Assembly (NCBI RefSeq): GCF_000153165.2 | Contig: NC_014472.1 | Location: forward strand, 2,724,001-2,788,000 | DNA: 64,000 nucleotides | Direction of reading: 5' to 3' | DNA from: Maribacter sp. HTCC2170 | Lineage (GTDB): Bacteria > Bacteroidota > Bacteroidia > Flavobacteriales > Flavobacteriaceae | Part shown: positions 26,231 through 35,901 of the stretch, piece after piece | How the letters are laid out: the number at the start of each line of letters is the position of its first letter | Numbering within the stretch: the stretch's first letter is position 1 | The notes under the pieces: generated by a model | The model's input: the letters and a program-made list of their open reading frames with translations, nothing else | Told to the model about the DNA's origin: nothing | Databases searched by the model: none | Made by a program: the position numbers and the translations under genes

Positions 26231-27364
26231 ATGAAAAAAGTATTGTTTATAGACCGGGATGGGACCATGATCAAAGAAACCGCGGATGAGCAGATTGATG
26301 CTTTTGAAAAAATGATTTTTTATCCAAAAGCTTTTACGTATTTGGGTAAAATAGCCAAGGAGTTGGATTATGAATTGGTCATGATTACCAATCAAGATGG
26401 CTTGGGTACTGATTCCTTTCCAGAAGATACGTTTTGGCCTGTTCATAATTTTATTATTAAATCATTTGAAAATGAGGGTGTTACTTTCAATAAAGTGTTT
26501 TTGGATCGTACATTTCCCCACGAGAATGCAGATACTAGAAAACCAGGGACAGGGTTGTTGACTGAGTATTTTTCTAAGGAATATGACTTGAGTAATTCTT
26601 TTGTCATTGGTGATCGCTTAACCGACATGGAACTCGCCAAAAATTTGGGGTCACAAGGTATTTTTATAAATGATGAAACCAATTTAGGAACTGGTGAAAT
26701 TACCGTAGATAGGGGAGCTCTAAATGATATTATTGCACTTGAAAACAATGATTGGGAACGTATCTATGAATTTCTAAAACTCAAGGATAGGGTATCAGAA
26801 ATATCGCGTAAAACCAATGAGACCGATATATATATCAAATTGAATCTTGATGGCACAGGAATTAGTAATATAGATACAGGTTTGGCCTTTTTTGATCATA
26901 TGTTGGATCAATTGGCACGCCATGGTCAAATGGATCTTGATATCACTGTGAAAGGAGATTTAGATGTAGATGAACACCATACTATCGAAGACACAGCCAT
27001 TGCTTTAGGTGAAGTTTTTGCCATGGCTTTAGGAAATAAATTGGGTATTGAACGATACGGATTCTGTTTGCCGATGGATGATTGTCTGGCCCAAGTTGCT
27101 ATTGATTTTGGGGGACGAAATTGGTTGGTTTGGGAAACGGGATTTAAACGCGAGATGATCGGTAAATTACCTACTGAAATGTTTCAACATTTTTTTAAAT
27201 CGTTCACGGATGGTGCCAAGTCTAATTTAAATATAAAGGCAGAAGGTCAGAACGAACACCATAAAATTGAAGCTATATTCAAAGCTTTTGCCAAAGCAAT
27301 TAAAATGGCTGTAAAAAGAGATGTTGAGAAGATGGTATTACCATCAACCAAAGGGATACTTTAA
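26231..27364 (+). CDS. hisB: bifunctional histidinol-phosphatase / imidazoleglycerol-phosphate dehydratase
   Basis: A 377-residue fusion. Residues about 1-165 are a HAD-type phosphatase with the nucleophile motif [11 protein letters not shown], and a later [10 protein letters not shown] motif. The Cys cluster that binds zinc in E. coli HisB is absent here, as is common in Bacteroidota. Residues about 190-377 are IGP dehydratase with manganese-binding motifs [15 protein letters not shown] and [11 protein letters not shown]. It starts 1 base after hisC. The fusion performs steps six and eight of the pathway. Confidence 0.96.
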   Translation: MKKVLFIDRDGTMIKETADEQIDAFEKMIFYPKAFTYLGKIAKELDYELVMITNQDGLGTDSFPEDTFWPVHNFIIKSFENEGVTFNKVFLDRTFPHENADTRKPGTGLLTEYFSKEYDLSNSFVIGDRLTDMELAKNLGSQGIFINDETNLGTGEITVDRGALNDIIALENNDWERIYEFLKLKDRVSEISRKTNETDIYIKLNLDGTGISNIDTGLAFFDHMLDQLARHGQMDLDITVKGDLDVDEHHTIEDTAIALGEVFAMALGNKLGIERYGFCLPMDDCLAQVAIDFGGRNWLVWETGFKREMIGKLPTEMFQHFFKSFTDGAKSNLNIKAEGQNEHHKIEAIFKAFAKAIKMAVKRDVEKMVLPSTKGIL

Positions 27365-27946
27365 ATGAAAATTGCAATAATCAATTACGGCGCTGGTAAT
27401 ATCCAAAGTATAAAATTCGCTTTTCAGCGACTGGGGCATGAAGCCGTTCTAACCAATAACCCCGAAGTAATAAGTGGTGCCGATAAAGTGATTTTTCCTG
27501 GAGTGGGAGAGGCGAGTAGCGCTATGCGAATGTTAAGAGAAAGCAAACTAGACCACTTAGTGCCCCAACTTAAACAACCCGTTTTAGGAATTTGTTTGGG
27601 CATGCAGCTAATGTGTCACTCCTCAGAAGAAGGGAACACTCAGGGGTTGGGGATTTTTGATGCAGATGTGGTAAAATTCAACAATAAGGTTAAGGTTCCG
27701 CAAATTGGATGGAATGAAATCTCTGGGCTAAAATCTGAGTTGTTCAAAAACATAGATGAAAAAGAGCATATTTATATGGTGCACAGCTTTTATGCTCCTT
27801 TAGGAAAAGAAACTATTGCTACCTCAGAATATGGGTTGTCGTATAGTGCTGCTTTAGGCAAAGATAATTTCTATGGAGTACAGTTTCATCCTGAAAAAAG
27901 TAGTACAGTCGGGGAAAAGATTTTAAACAATTTTTTAGCGCTTTAG
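27365..27946 (+). CDS. hisH: imidazole glycerol phosphate synthase, glutaminase subunit
   Basis: A 193-residue class I glutamine amidotransferase that supplies ammonia to HisF. Catalytic triad is visible: Cys in LGICLGMQLM near residue 78, and His/Glu in VQFHPEKSS near residue 175; the oxyanion strand is FPGVGEASSAM. The ATG follows the hisB stop directly. Its TAG stop overlaps the GTG of the following acetyltransferase gene by one base. Confidence 0.96.
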   Translation: MKIAIINYGAGNIQSIKFAFQRLGHEAVLTNNPEVISGADKVIFPGVGEASSAMRMLRESKLDHLVPQLKQPVLGICLGMQLMCHSSEEGNTQGLGIFDADVVKFNNKVKVPQIGWNEISGLKSELFKNIDEKEHIYMVHSFYAPLGKETIATSEYGLSYSAALGKDNFYGVQFHPEKSSTVGEKILNNFLAL

Positions 27947-28371
27947 TGAATCGGAAAGTTTATATATCGACGGAGAAGGAAAAGCTTGATACAAATAAAA
28001 TTCAAGCATACATCAGTAATATATCTTATTGGGGTAGAGGTAGAACGCTGGAAGAGGTAGAAACTACTATAAAAAATTCCATATGCTTTGGAATGTATGA
28101 TTCATTAGATGAACAAATCGCTTTCGCCCGCGTGGTAACGGATCAATTGTTTTTCGGATACATTATGGATGTTATTGTTTTTGAAGAATACCAAGGGCAG
28201 GGTTGTGGAAAAGATTTAGTAGAACATATTATGAACCATGAAGTGGTCTCAAGGCTTAAAACCATTGCTCTAAAGACAAAAGACGCACAAGAATTTTATC
28301 GCAAATTTGACTTTAAATCTATTGGGGACTCGGAATTATGGATGGCAAATGATAAATTAATATTACTATAA
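27946..28371 (+). CDS. GNAT-family N-acetyltransferase inserted in the his operon
   Basis: A 141-residue GNAT-fold protein. The acetyl-CoA pyrophosphate loop is [16 protein letters not shown] near residue 85, and the C-terminal strand-helix [18 protein letters not shown] is typical. It uses a GTG start that overlaps the hisH stop (TAGTG), implying translational coupling. It lies between hisH and hisA, so it is expressed with histidine synthesis genes, but no acetylation step belongs to that pathway; the substrate is unknown. Confidence 0.82.
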   Translation: MNRKVYISTEKEKLDTNKIQAYISNISYWGRGRTLEEVETTIKNSICFGMYDSLDEQIAFARVVTDQLFFGYIMDVIVFEEYQGQGCGKDLVEHIMNHEVVSRLKTIALKTKDAQEFYRKFDFKSIGDSELWMANDKLILL

Positions 28372-28378
28372 AAGAGAG

Positions 28379-29113
28379 ATGAGAATAATACCAGCAATTG
28401 ATATTATTGACGGCAAGTGTGTGAGGTTATCCAAAGGGGATTACGACACCAAAAAGATATATAACGAGCATCCTTTGGAAGTTGCTAAAGAGTTTGAGGC
28501 CCATGGCATTAAATACTTGCATTTGGTTGATTTGGACGGTGCAAAATCACAACATATTGTCAACTATAAAGTATTGGAACAAATTGCTGCTAAGACATCC
28601 TTGAAAATTGATTTTGGAGGTGGGCTAAAGACTGATGATGATTTGCATATTGCGTTTGAAAGTGGTGCCAGTCAAATTACAGGAGGAAGTATTGCTGTTA
28701 AGAATAAGGAGGTTTTTTTAAGCTGGTTGCAGAAATACGGGTCTGATAAAATTATTTTGGGTGCAGATGCTATGAAAGAAAAAGTGGCCGTTTCAGGATG
28801 GTTAGAAGAGTCTACAGAGGATTTGATTCCATTTGTTCAAGCCTATCAGAAAGAAGGTGTTGAGTACGTTATTTGTACCGATATCAATAAAGATGGAATG
28901 CTCGAAGGACCTTCTTTTGAACTTTATCAAAGAATATTGGAGCAGTCCGAGTCTGGATTAAAATTAATAGCTAGCGGTGGTATCTCACATTTTGATGAAT
29001 TACCAAAGCTTGCTGAATTAGGTTGTGAAGGAACAATCATTGGTAAGGCAATTTACGAAAATAGGATATCCTTGAAACAGTTGGAAGAATTTATAATAAC
29101 TAAAAATAATTAG
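28379..29113 (+). CDS. hisA: ProFAR isomerase
   Basis: A 244-residue (beta/alpha)8 barrel isomerase for the fourth pathway step. It begins [21 protein letters not shown] with the first catalytic Asp, and has [11 protein letters not shown] near residue 80, the second Asp in [13 protein letters not shown] near residue 165, and the phosphate-binding ASGGISH near 200. It is 7 bases after the GNAT gene and 1 base before hisF. Confidence 0.96.
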   Translation: MRIIPAIDIIDGKCVRLSKGDYDTKKIYNEHPLEVAKEFEAHGIKYLHLVDLDGAKSQHIVNYKVLEQIAAKTSLKIDFGGGLKTDDDLHIAFESGASQITGGSIAVKNKEVFLSWLQKYGSDKIILGADAMKEKVAVSGWLEESTEDLIPFVQAYQKEGVEYVICTDINKDGMLEGPSFELYQRILEQSESGLKLIASGGISHFDELPKLAELGCEGTIIGKAIYENRISLKQLEEFIITKNN

Positions 29114-29114
29114 T

Positions 29115-29870
29115 TTGCTTGCAAAACGAATAATCCCATGTTTGGATATTAAAGACGGTCGTACGGTCAAAGGTGTCAACTTTGTTGATCTTCGCGATGC
29201 AGGTGATCCCGTGGAGTTGGCTGAAATCTACAGTAAAGAAGGAGCGGATGAGTTGGTTTTTCTAGACATATCGGCTACAGAACAAAAACGTAAGACATTG
29301 GCAGAGTTGGTATACCACGTTGCCGAAAAAGTAAATATTCCATTTACGGTCGGCGGCGGAATTTCATCTGTTGAGGATGTAGATGTATTGCTCCATAATG
29401 GGGCCGACAAAGTTTCAATAAATTCATCAGCAGTTAAAAACCCACAATTGATCAATGACCTAGTGGCTAAATTTGGGTCACAATGTATTGTTGTGGCAAT
29501 AGATGCCAAACAAATTGATGGTGAATGGATCGTGCACCTTGTTGGGGGCAAAGTCCCGACTGAATTAAAACTTTTTGACTGGGCCAAAGAGGTTGAGGTG
29601 CGAGGAGCAGGCGAAATTCTTTTTACCTCCATGGATCATGATGGTACAAAGAATGGATTTTCGAATGAAGCTCTCGCAAGACTTTCGGACGAGCTGAATA
29701 TACCGATAATTGCCTCTGGTGGTGCCGGGAATATCCAACATTTTGTAGATACATTTGTTGATGGAAAGGCAGATGCAGCATTAGCGGCCAGTGTTTTTCA
29801 TTTTAAGGAAATAGAAATAAAGGATTTGAAAAAGGAATTAAAAAGCAACAAGATTCCAGTGCGATTGTAA
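29115..29870 (+). CDS. hisF: imidazole glycerol phosphate synthase, cyclase subunit
   Basis: A 251-residue barrel that pairs with HisH to make IGP and AICAR. Start [19 protein letters not shown] holds the catalytic Asp; [12 protein letters not shown] and [11 protein letters not shown] (second Asp) and ASGGAGN follow in the expected order. It uses a TTG start 1 base after hisA. Complete. Confidence 0.96.
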   Translation: MLAKRIIPCLDIKDGRTVKGVNFVDLRDAGDPVELAEIYSKEGADELVFLDISATEQKRKTLAELVYHVAEKVNIPFTVGGGISSVEDVDVLLHNGADKVSINSSAVKNPQLINDLVAKFGSQCIVVAIDAKQIDGEWIVHLVGGKVPTELKLFDWAKEVEVRGAGEILFTSMDHDGTKNGFSNEALARLSDELNIPIIASGGAGNIQHFVDTFVDGKADAALAASVFHFKEIEIKDLKKELKSNKIPVRL

Positions 29871-29873
29871 ATT

Positions 29874-30455
29874 TTGATTGAAGCCAATAGAGAACATAAA
29901 GATTTAGTTGTTAGTATTTTGGTTTCTGCATTTGAAGATATCAAAGAAGATAACTCTATTAATTTTGTAGTGAAACAAGATGAGAGAAGGTCCGATAGAA
30001 TGAAAATACTAATGGGCTATTTGTTTGAAAAGGCATTGTTATTTGGGAAGGCCTATATTTCTGATGATGAAAAGGCTTGTGTATTGCTAACTTTTTCAGA
30101 AAAACAACGGGTGAGTTTTAAGACTATTGGAATGGACTTGAAATTGGCAATAAAATGCATTGATTTAAAAAACCTTAAAAAGGTTGTAAAAAGACAAAGA
30201 CTGGTAAAAAAACAGTACCCTAAAGAAAATCATGTACGGCCCATTATAACTGGGGTTATGAAAGATAAGTTTGGCGCTGGGACTGGTGCACGATTGATTA
30301 TGGATGTAATTGATTATTATAAAGAAAATCAACTTCCGGTAGTATTGGATACGGTATCAGATTATAATGTACGGTTATACCAAAAATTCGGATTTAGGAT
30401 AGAGCATAAAGAAGAGTCTTTAGGTTATCCAATATATTTTATGCGGTTAAATTAA
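29874..30455 (+). CDS. GNAT-family acetyltransferase, second copy in the his operon
   Basis: A 193-residue GNAT-like protein starting at a TTG 3 bases after hisF. The acetyl-CoA loop is degenerate but recognisable (KFGAGTGARLIMDVIDYY near residue 130), followed by the typical VSDYNVRLYQKFGFRIE C-terminal motif. The middle is Lys-rich (KNLKKVVKRQRLVKKQ). It is not closely similar to the first GNAT in the operon. It may modify a small molecule or peptide; nothing ties it to histidine. Confidence 0.75.
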   Translation: MIEANREHKDLVVSILVSAFEDIKEDNSINFVVKQDERRSDRMKILMGYLFEKALLFGKAYISDDEKACVLLTFSEKQRVSFKTIGMDLKLAIKCIDLKNLKKVVKRQRLVKKQYPKENHVRPIITGVMKDKFGAGTGARLIMDVIDYYKENQLPVVLDTVSDYNVRLYQKFGFRIEHKEESLGYPIYFMRLN

Positions 30456-30503
30456 ATACTATTGTATTTCTGGTTAGCGAACAAATAAGAGAAGAAAGAA
30501 AAG

Positions 30504-31199
30504 ATGAAAAAAATAGGCTTGATCGGTGGTATCACTTGGCAGTCAACATTGCTGTACTACCAATATTTAAATGAAGGAACCGCAAAAGCCCTTGGTGGCA
30601 AGCATTCTTCCAAGTGTTTAATAGAATCGGTAGATTTTGCCGATATTTCATTAAAACAAGAGAAAAGTCAATGGGATTTGCTAAATCAGGATTTTGCCGA
30701 AATGGCCAATAAATTGGAACAAGCCGGTGCTGAGGTGTTATTGATTTGTGCCAATACGATGCATTTATGTGCAGATGCCATTAAGGAAAAAGTAACTATT
30801 CCATTATTACATATTGCCGATGTATGCGGTGAGGAAATAACCAGTAAAGGATGTAAAAAAGTCTTACTATTAGGCACAAAATACACCATGGAGCTTGACT
30901 TTTACAAAGATATACTTAAGAATCAATACGGTATCGAAGTGATGATTCCTTCTAAAGAGGATAGAGAAGTGGTTCATGATGTCATATATACCGAATTGGC
31001 CAAGGGAATCATTTCTGAAGACTCTAAAAAGCAATATAAAGATATTATCAAAAAATCAGAGGAAGAAGGTGTGGAAGCTGTCATTTTAGGTTGTACCGAA
31101 ATTCCCTTATTGATTCAACAAGAAGATTGCAGTATCCCAGTAATAGATACCACAAAAATTCATGCAGAAGCTGCGGTTAAGTTTGCCACCGAGCAATAG
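30504..31199 (+). CDS. aspartate/glutamate racemase family protein
   Basis: A 231-residue member of the cofactor-independent Asp/Glu racemase family. It opens KKIGLIGGITWQSTLLYY and has both catalytic Cys residues: CANTMHL near residue 82 and LGCTEIPLL near residue 197. Length and motifs fit RacD/YgeA-like proteins. It stands between the second GNAT and hisIE, with 48 and 24-base gaps, so it is probably in the his transcript. Whether it racemises aspartate, glutamate or another amino acid is unknown. Confidence 0.87.
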   Translation: MKKIGLIGGITWQSTLLYYQYLNEGTAKALGGKHSSKCLIESVDFADISLKQEKSQWDLLNQDFAEMANKLEQAGAEVLLICANTMHLCADAIKEKVTIPLLHIADVCGEEITSKGCKKVLLLGTKYTMELDFYKDILKNQYGIEVMIPSKEDREVVHDVIYTELAKGIISEDSKKQYKDIIKKSEEEGVEAVILGCTEIPLLIQQEDCSIPVIDTTKIHAEAAVKFATEQ

Positions 31200-31223
31200 G
31201 TTTAATAAATTAGAAGAGTTGAA

Positions 31224-31826
31224 ATGAAAATTGATTTTAATAAAAATACAGACGGACTCGTTCCCGCTATCATCCAAGATGCAATAACAAAAAATGTTTT
31301 GATGTTGGGATACATGAACGAAGAAGCCTATCTCAAAACGGTTGAAACTAAAAAAGTCACTTTTTTTAGTCGTACCAAAAAACGTTTGTGGACAAAAGGA
31401 GAAGAGAGCGGTAATTTTTTGAATCTAGTTGATATCAAAAATGACTGCGACAATGACACTTTGCTTATTGCCGTTGATCCCGTGGGGCCAACATGTCATA
31501 AAGGTTCAGATACCTGCTGGGGGGATAATAATTCAAGCAATTTTGGGTTTCTTTCCAAGCTTGAGAACACTATTGCCGAACGTCGTAATTTGGCTGATGA
31601 AAAGAAATCGTATGTAGCTTCATTATTTGCCAAAGGCATTAATAAAATTGCGCAAAAAGTAGGGGAGGAAGCTGTTGAAGTGGTTATTGAGGCCAAGGAT
31701 AATGATGAAGACCTTTTCTTAAATGAAAGTGCCGATTTGTTATTCCACTATTTGATTTTACTCCAAGCAAAAGGGTATGAGCTCAATGACATTGTTGAAG
31801 TTTTAAAGGGGAGGGATAAAAAGTAA
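31224..31826 (+). CDS. hisIE: bifunctional phosphoribosyl-AMP cyclohydrolase / phosphoribosyl-ATP diphosphatase
   Basis: A 200-residue fusion for steps two and three. HisI part, residues about 1-108: MLGYMNEEAY, FFSRTKKRLWTKGEESG, the metal Asp cluster NDCDNDTLL, and zinc Cys in VGPTCHKGSDTCW. HisE part, residues about 115-200: a helical dNTP-pyrophosphatase-like bundle with KVGEEAVEVVIEAKD and NESADLLFHYLILL. Last gene of the operon; it is followed by a 69-base gap and a convergent gene, with no clear terminator. Confidence 0.96.
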   Translation: MKIDFNKNTDGLVPAIIQDAITKNVLMLGYMNEEAYLKTVETKKVTFFSRTKKRLWTKGEESGNFLNLVDIKNDCDNDTLLIAVDPVGPTCHKGSDTCWGDNNSSNFGFLSKLENTIAERRNLADEKKSYVASLFAKGINKIAQKVGEEAVEVVIEAKDNDEDLFLNESADLLFHYLILLQAKGYELNDIVEVLKGRDKK

Positions 31827-31895
31827 GCAGCAAACAGATCCAGTGAGTGGATTATATACCACCACCAACTATTACCATTTACTGCTTTCCATCCA

Positions 31896-32618
31896 TCAAT
31901 CTTTCTTGATGATTTCAGATGCGCCTGAAAGATCTTTATGATCTATCACAGCATCACCTTTGTATCTGAGAGAACTAGCACCTGAGGCCTTAATATCTAT
32001 TGATTCTAATACGGTCAGGTTGGCGTCACTGGCTCCAGAAAGGTCTATATTCAGTTTTTCTGTTATTAAATCATAACCACCCAATTTACTACTTCCCGAT
32101 AAATTGGCATCCAAGACATCGACATTTCCGAATAAAGAAATATCAGAGGCTCCACTCGACTTCAACTGCACTTCATTGGCATAGATATCGCCAGAGAAAG
32201 TAGATGCGCCCGACATACGAATTTTGGCCGTTTGTGTATTCAATTCGTCCTCAAGGAAAATGGCTGAAGCTCCAGAAATATTAAAGTAATTAATATTATT
32301 AGTGGTAATATATACGTTTAACGTAGCATTTCCTTTTACAGTGGTATGATTTTTAAGCTTAACGATTAGATTATTTCCCTCTATTTTAACAACTATTTTT
32401 TCATGAAGATTGTCATTGGCCTCTATTTCAATTTTTTCTTCACTATCAGAGAATTTTACATAGGCGTCAAAAGCATTGGATAACTCAAGGCCTGTATAGC
32501 CACTTAGCTGTACTTCATTTACTGTTACAGCACCTTTTGCCCGTATGGTATCATGGTCGCATGAAGTTATTAATGCACATAAAAATACTAGTCCGAATAT
32601 TACTGATTTTGTTTTCAT
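31896..32618 (-). CDS. DUF2807 (GIN-type) lipoprotein
   Basis: A 240-residue exported protein. It has a signal peptide with lipobox ITSC near residue 20, then a beta-helix-like domain with repeated SGAS motifs (SGASAIF, MSGASTF, SSGASDI, LSGASDA, ASGASSL, LSGASEI), spaced 15-24 residues, the hallmark of the putative auto-transporter adhesin head GIN domain. Probably anchored at the outer membrane or periplasm and structural or adhesive. It lies on the same strand as the sigma/anti-sigma, DUF4097 and OMP genes and may be under their control. Confidence 0.85.
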   Translation of the reverse strand: MKTKSVIFGLVFLCALITSCDHDTIRAKGAVTVNEVQLSGYTGLELSNAFDAYVKFSDSEEKIEIEANDNLHEKIVVKIEGNNLIVKLKNHTTVKGNATLNVYITTNNINYFNISGASAIFLEDELNTQTAKIRMSGASTFSGDIYANEVQLKSSGASDISLFGNVDVLDANLSGSSKLGGYDLITEKLNIDLSGASDANLTVLESIDIKASGASSLRYKGDAVIDHKDLSGASEIIKKD

Positions 32619-32833
32619 TTTGATGATATATTTGATTGATGATTAAATAAATTGGCAAACTCAATTTGAAATAGTCGCCCATTGAAAATTGATTGGTAAC
32701 CACTCTTCACTGTGTAAATCTGATTGAGTTTGAATGTCATTTTCTTTTCTAAGAAATACTTGATTGTCTGCTGTGAACACATGTTGGGTTTTAATGGCAG
32801 CATGATGAACAGCTCGTATTGCTATTGTTTTCA

Positions 32834-33511
32834 TTAGATGTTCTTTTTGTATCTATTTCTGCCCATATTGAATACACCTACTTTAATTCCAATACCTGCG
32901 GAAAATCCGTTCACATTCTCGATGCCATTTGGTCTAAGGTCTACCTTACTTGTAAATCTATATTTAACTCCGGCTTCCAATTGCAAATACCTTGAAACAT
33001 TAAAAAGAAGGTTGACTCCCGGTTCGGCCACAAAAAAGGGATCAAAATCATCTTCATCAAAATCCTCCTCATAATATACATTATCGAAATGGTCATCTAT
33101 ATAACCTATTGCTCCTGCACCTACGAGTAAAGGAAAGGAAAGGTTGACCCTGGATTTGCTAAAAAATATCGGCTCTAAATGCAATCCACCGTAACCACCG
33201 ATAAGATCTTCACGTTGTGAAAGTGCAGTATTGTAAATGTCTTGGTCAGAATAGATAAAGTTACCTACAAAACCGACCTCAAATTGTTGATTGGCAACAT
33301 AGGCAACTTTAAGCCCTCCCATAAAGGCATCGTCGCCATCTACTTCGCCATAACCCATGGTAAGGCCTAAATAGACTCCATGAACTACGTTCTTTCGATC
33401 GTTGAATTCCATGTATTCTTCTTGTTCGATGTTTTGGTCATTGTCTTGGGCATGCACCATGAACATTGCGCCAAAAGCTACCAATAGATAAGTTGTGATT
33501 GTTGTTTTCAT
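32834..33511 (-). CDS. outer-membrane beta-barrel-like protein
   Basis: A 225-residue protein with a Sec signal peptide cleaved near MVHAQ (residue about 21). The remainder shows alternating hydrophobic strands and glycines (VYLGLTMGYG, GGYGGLHLEPIFF, LLVGAGAIGY, GFSAGIGIKVGVF), compatible with an 8-strand outer-membrane barrel, with an acidic loop (YYEEDFDEDDFDP) near residue 150. Similar barrels accompany DUF4097/DUF2807 genes downstream of ECF sigma factors in Bacteroidota. Function unknown. Confidence 0.7.
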   Translation of the reverse strand: MKTTITTYLLVAFGAMFMVHAQDNDQNIEQEEYMEFNDRKNVVHGVYLGLTMGYGEVDGDDAFMGGLKVAYVANQQFEVGFVGNFIYSDQDIYNTALSQREDLIGGYGGLHLEPIFFSKSRVNLSFPLLVGAGAIGYIDDHFDNVYYEEDFDEDDFDPFFVAEPGVNLLFNVSRYLQLEAGVKYRFTSKVDLRPNGIENVNGFSAGIGIKVGVFNMGRNRYKKNI

Positions 33512-33606
33512 TTGTATTTTATTTTGATTGATATTTTATAGACAATCTACTTTCTCAAAAGTTGCATCTATAGAAGTTTATTTTTGAAAAAATGGTGTTT
33601 TACTTA

Positions 33607-34701
33607 TTATTCCTTTAAAAGCACTACTCCTTTTTTGCCAGAAATAGAGATCTTTCCCTGTGGATTCTTCCCGTAGGTTGCACTGATCTCTCGTATGCGT
33701 TTGCCTTTGTCCAGCATTTTTGAATCTACATTTTCGAAACTCTTCGGAAGTCTTACAACTCCCTGCTCCAAAATAGCGTCAAAGTGCAGTGGAAAATTGG
33801 TCACATCAAGTACAATTTCAGAGGATTCTTGTTTTATGGCAATATCTGCTTGGGGATTTAAAACTTGAGACACCCTGAAATCGGCAATTTTCATTGTTAG
33901 GTCAATATCCTTGTCCAAGCGACTCAATACCATGTTTGTATACTTTAAGTTTCCATAAACGGCACCTATCGTCTCAATTTCAATTTCATCTTTATTACTG
34001 TAGACTTCGAGCGACGTCACGCTATCGACATAGATATTGGACCCACTGCTGTTCAACCGCAGGTTCTTGGTAGTCTCCATATCAAGAGACCCATTTTTCA
34101 AGCCAATACTTGCATAGTCGATAGATCTTGCCCGTAGTTTACCGTACCCCATTTCAATATCAGCTTTTGTAAGATTTTCACTGATCCAAATATCGCCATG
34201 TGTTACATTGGCCTTTAGTTTGCCAGTCCAATCCTCGATAAGAACATCACCAAATTTATTGGTAACATCGATTTCCGCTTGTACCGGCAAGTAAATAGTA
34301 TAATCAATCTGAACATTGCTCCGATCAAAATCAAACGGATTGGCCTTTTCAAAAAGATTCCCGAAAAACCCGCTACTCTTTTCAGCTATCTCATAGTTGA
34401 TAGATACGTAATCATCCCCATCCTTTATTACTGGATTCATTCTTTTCAACAAGTCTTGGGCGTTATCTTTCTTTTTATGGTTGACAACAATATCAATAAC
34501 AATCGATACTTCATCTTTGTCCCATCCAAAGAGATTTATGTTCCCATATTTGTTTTCCAAATGTAGTTCACCTGCATTGGTCATACTATAGGTTTCCGTT
34601 ACCTGCTTAGATACTTCTATCTGCGCCGTAATCGCTTGACTTACGAATATCGCTAAGGCAAGTATTAGCCCTTTTTTACAAAATGTATCCATAATCTTCA
34701 T
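33607..34701 (-). CDS. DUF4097-type exported beta-repeat protein
   Basis: A 364-residue protein with a signal peptide (cleavage near AITAQ, residue 27). A long series of short beta strands follows (LHLENKYGNINLFGW, IDVTNKFGDVLIEDW, ANVTHGDIWI, LKNGSLDMETTKN, EIETIGAVYGNLKY), characteristic of the DUF4097/adhesin beta-helix family related to the GIN domain. The start overlaps the end of the anti-sigma gene by 26 bases, so the two are coupled; an ATG three codons later is an alternative. Likely the main exported output of this sigma module. Confidence 0.78.
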   Translation of the reverse strand: MKIMDTFCKKGLILALAIFVSQAITAQIEVSKQVTETYSMTNAGELHLENKYGNINLFGWDKDEVSIVIDIVVNHKKKDNAQDLLKRMNPVIKDGDDYVSINYEIAEKSSGFFGNLFEKANPFDFDRSNVQIDYTIYLPVQAEIDVTNKFGDVLIEDWTGKLKANVTHGDIWISENLTKADIEMGYGKLRARSIDYASIGLKNGSLDMETTKNLRLNSSGSNIYVDSVTSLEVYSNKDEIEIETIGAVYGNLKYTNMVLSRLDKDIDLTMKIADFRVSQVLNPQADIAIKQESSEIVLDVTNFPLHFDAILEQGVVRLPKSFENVDSKMLDKGKRIREISATYGKNPQGKISISGKKGVVLLKE

Positions 34702-35215
34702 TTGTTATTTTCGAATCATTAATCTGTTGCAAAAGTTTTTCAATGAGCGTTATTCGCTGTTTGTAATTGGAAATAATAGCCTCGAGTACACGCTGGTTGT
34801 CTAGATTGTTGCGCATCTCCAATCGCAATTGTGCGTATTCGTCGTCCAGTTCATCCATAAAGGATAAAAACTCGGTCTTATCGGCATCCGAAAGTTTTGG
34901 ATGGTTCTGTACCAGTTCCACCTGGTATGAGACCAAATTTTTATAGTGCACATCAATGTCCAACAATTCCTTAGAAACATATTGTGTTTCTGTAGTTGAG
35001 GTTTTAAGGACCGACATTCCAATAAATCCGGCAAGACCTATTAGCAGTAATACACTGGCAGCAATACGTATCATTGGTGATTTCCAAAGAGGAATGACCT
35101 TAGGTTCTTCGACTTTCAGTTCTTGCGCTATGTTTGCCCAAAGTTTCGCCTTGTCCGCTTTATGTTCGTCAAACTCTGCTGCGTTTTCCTGAATGTGTTT
35201 TTCAAAATTGTCCAT
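34676..35215 (-). CDS. putative anti-sigma factor with one membrane helix
   Basis: A 179-residue protein with a soluble N-terminal part (about 45 residues, DEHKADKAKLWANIAQEL), a single membrane segment (residues about 48-68) and a periplasmic helical domain (residues 80-179) rich in charged residues. It starts on the last base of the upstream sigma gene, so the stop and start overlap (TAATG). Position and topology are those of an ECF anti-sigma factor, although the family is not recognised by motif. Confidence 0.7.
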   Translation of the reverse strand: MDNFEKHIQENAAEFDEHKADKAKLWANIAQELKVEEPKVIPLWKSPMIRIAASVLLLIGLAGFIGMSVLKTSTTETQYVSKELLDIDVHYKNLVSYQVELVQNHPKLSDADKTEFLSFMDELDDEYAQLRLEMRNNLDNQRVLEAIISNYKQRITLIEKLLQQINDSKITNEDYGYIL

Positions 35216-35754
35216 TACAATGTTTGTATAATTTCCACTAATTTTTTCTTGGCTCTGTGATATTGTGATTTTGAGGTCGATGTTGAGATATCCAAAATCT
35301 CCCCAATCTCCAAATGATCATAACCTTCAATCAAATACAGATTAATAATCTGCTTGTAACCAGTCGGTAATTTTGCAATACCTTTTTTTACCTTTCTTAT
35401 ATCCATGGCCTCCGTTTTTTCAACCACTTCTTCTGTTAAGTGATATTCATGCGATTCCATGGGAACAACTGGTAGCTGTTTTGCTTTTAAGTAGTTAATG
35501 CTTTTGTTGATCACGATTCGTTTTAGCCATGCTCCGAACGAACTTTTATATTCAAAGCGCGAAAGGTTTTTAAAGGCATCTATAAAACTGTCCTGTACAA
35601 TATCTTCGGCATCCTCTTTATTACCCAACATACGCATGCCAATATTGTACATCGCATCAACATAGAGCGAATACAGCTGGTATTGCGAGCTTGGGTCTCC
35701 GGACTTGCATTGTTCTACAAGGTCACGGTGCGTAAAACGGATATCAGTTTCCAA
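35215..35754 (-). CDS. ECF RNA polymerase sigma factor
   Basis: A 179-residue sigma-70 family ECF protein. Region 2: YNIGMRMLGNKEDAEDIVQDSFIDAFKNL near residues 35-65. Region 4: TGYKQIINLYLIEGYDHLEIGEILDISTSTSKSQ spread over residues about 130-165, with the HTH. It is first in a minus-strand group with the anti-sigma, DUF4097, OMP-like and DUF2807 genes. That gene set suggests control of envelope or surface proteins. Confidence 0.92.
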   Translation of the reverse strand: METDIRFTHRDLVEQCKSGDPSSQYQLYSLYVDAMYNIGMRMLGNKEDAEDIVQDSFIDAFKNLSRFEYKSSFGAWLKRIVINKSINYLKAKQLPVVPMESHEYHLTEEVVEKTEAMDIRKVKKGIAKLPTGYKQIINLYLIEGYDHLEIGEILDISTSTSKSQYHRAKKKLVEIIQTL

Positions 35755-35901
35755 GGATTACAGGATGGTTTTTACCTACTCAATTACTTTTATTACTTCA
35801 AAGACAACACGAATGTAAGATAGTTGCATCTCTGAAAGAAAAAAGACGAAAAATTTGAGGTATGTCCCCAAAAAGATGAAACATGAGGGTGGTATTTGTA
35901 G

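Noticed and set aside
32615-32803. A 62-codon minus-strand ORF upstream of the DUF2807 gene
   Set aside because: It overlaps the DUF2807 start by 4 bases and its translation has no protein-like pattern; the 215-base gap is more likely a 5' region of that gene.
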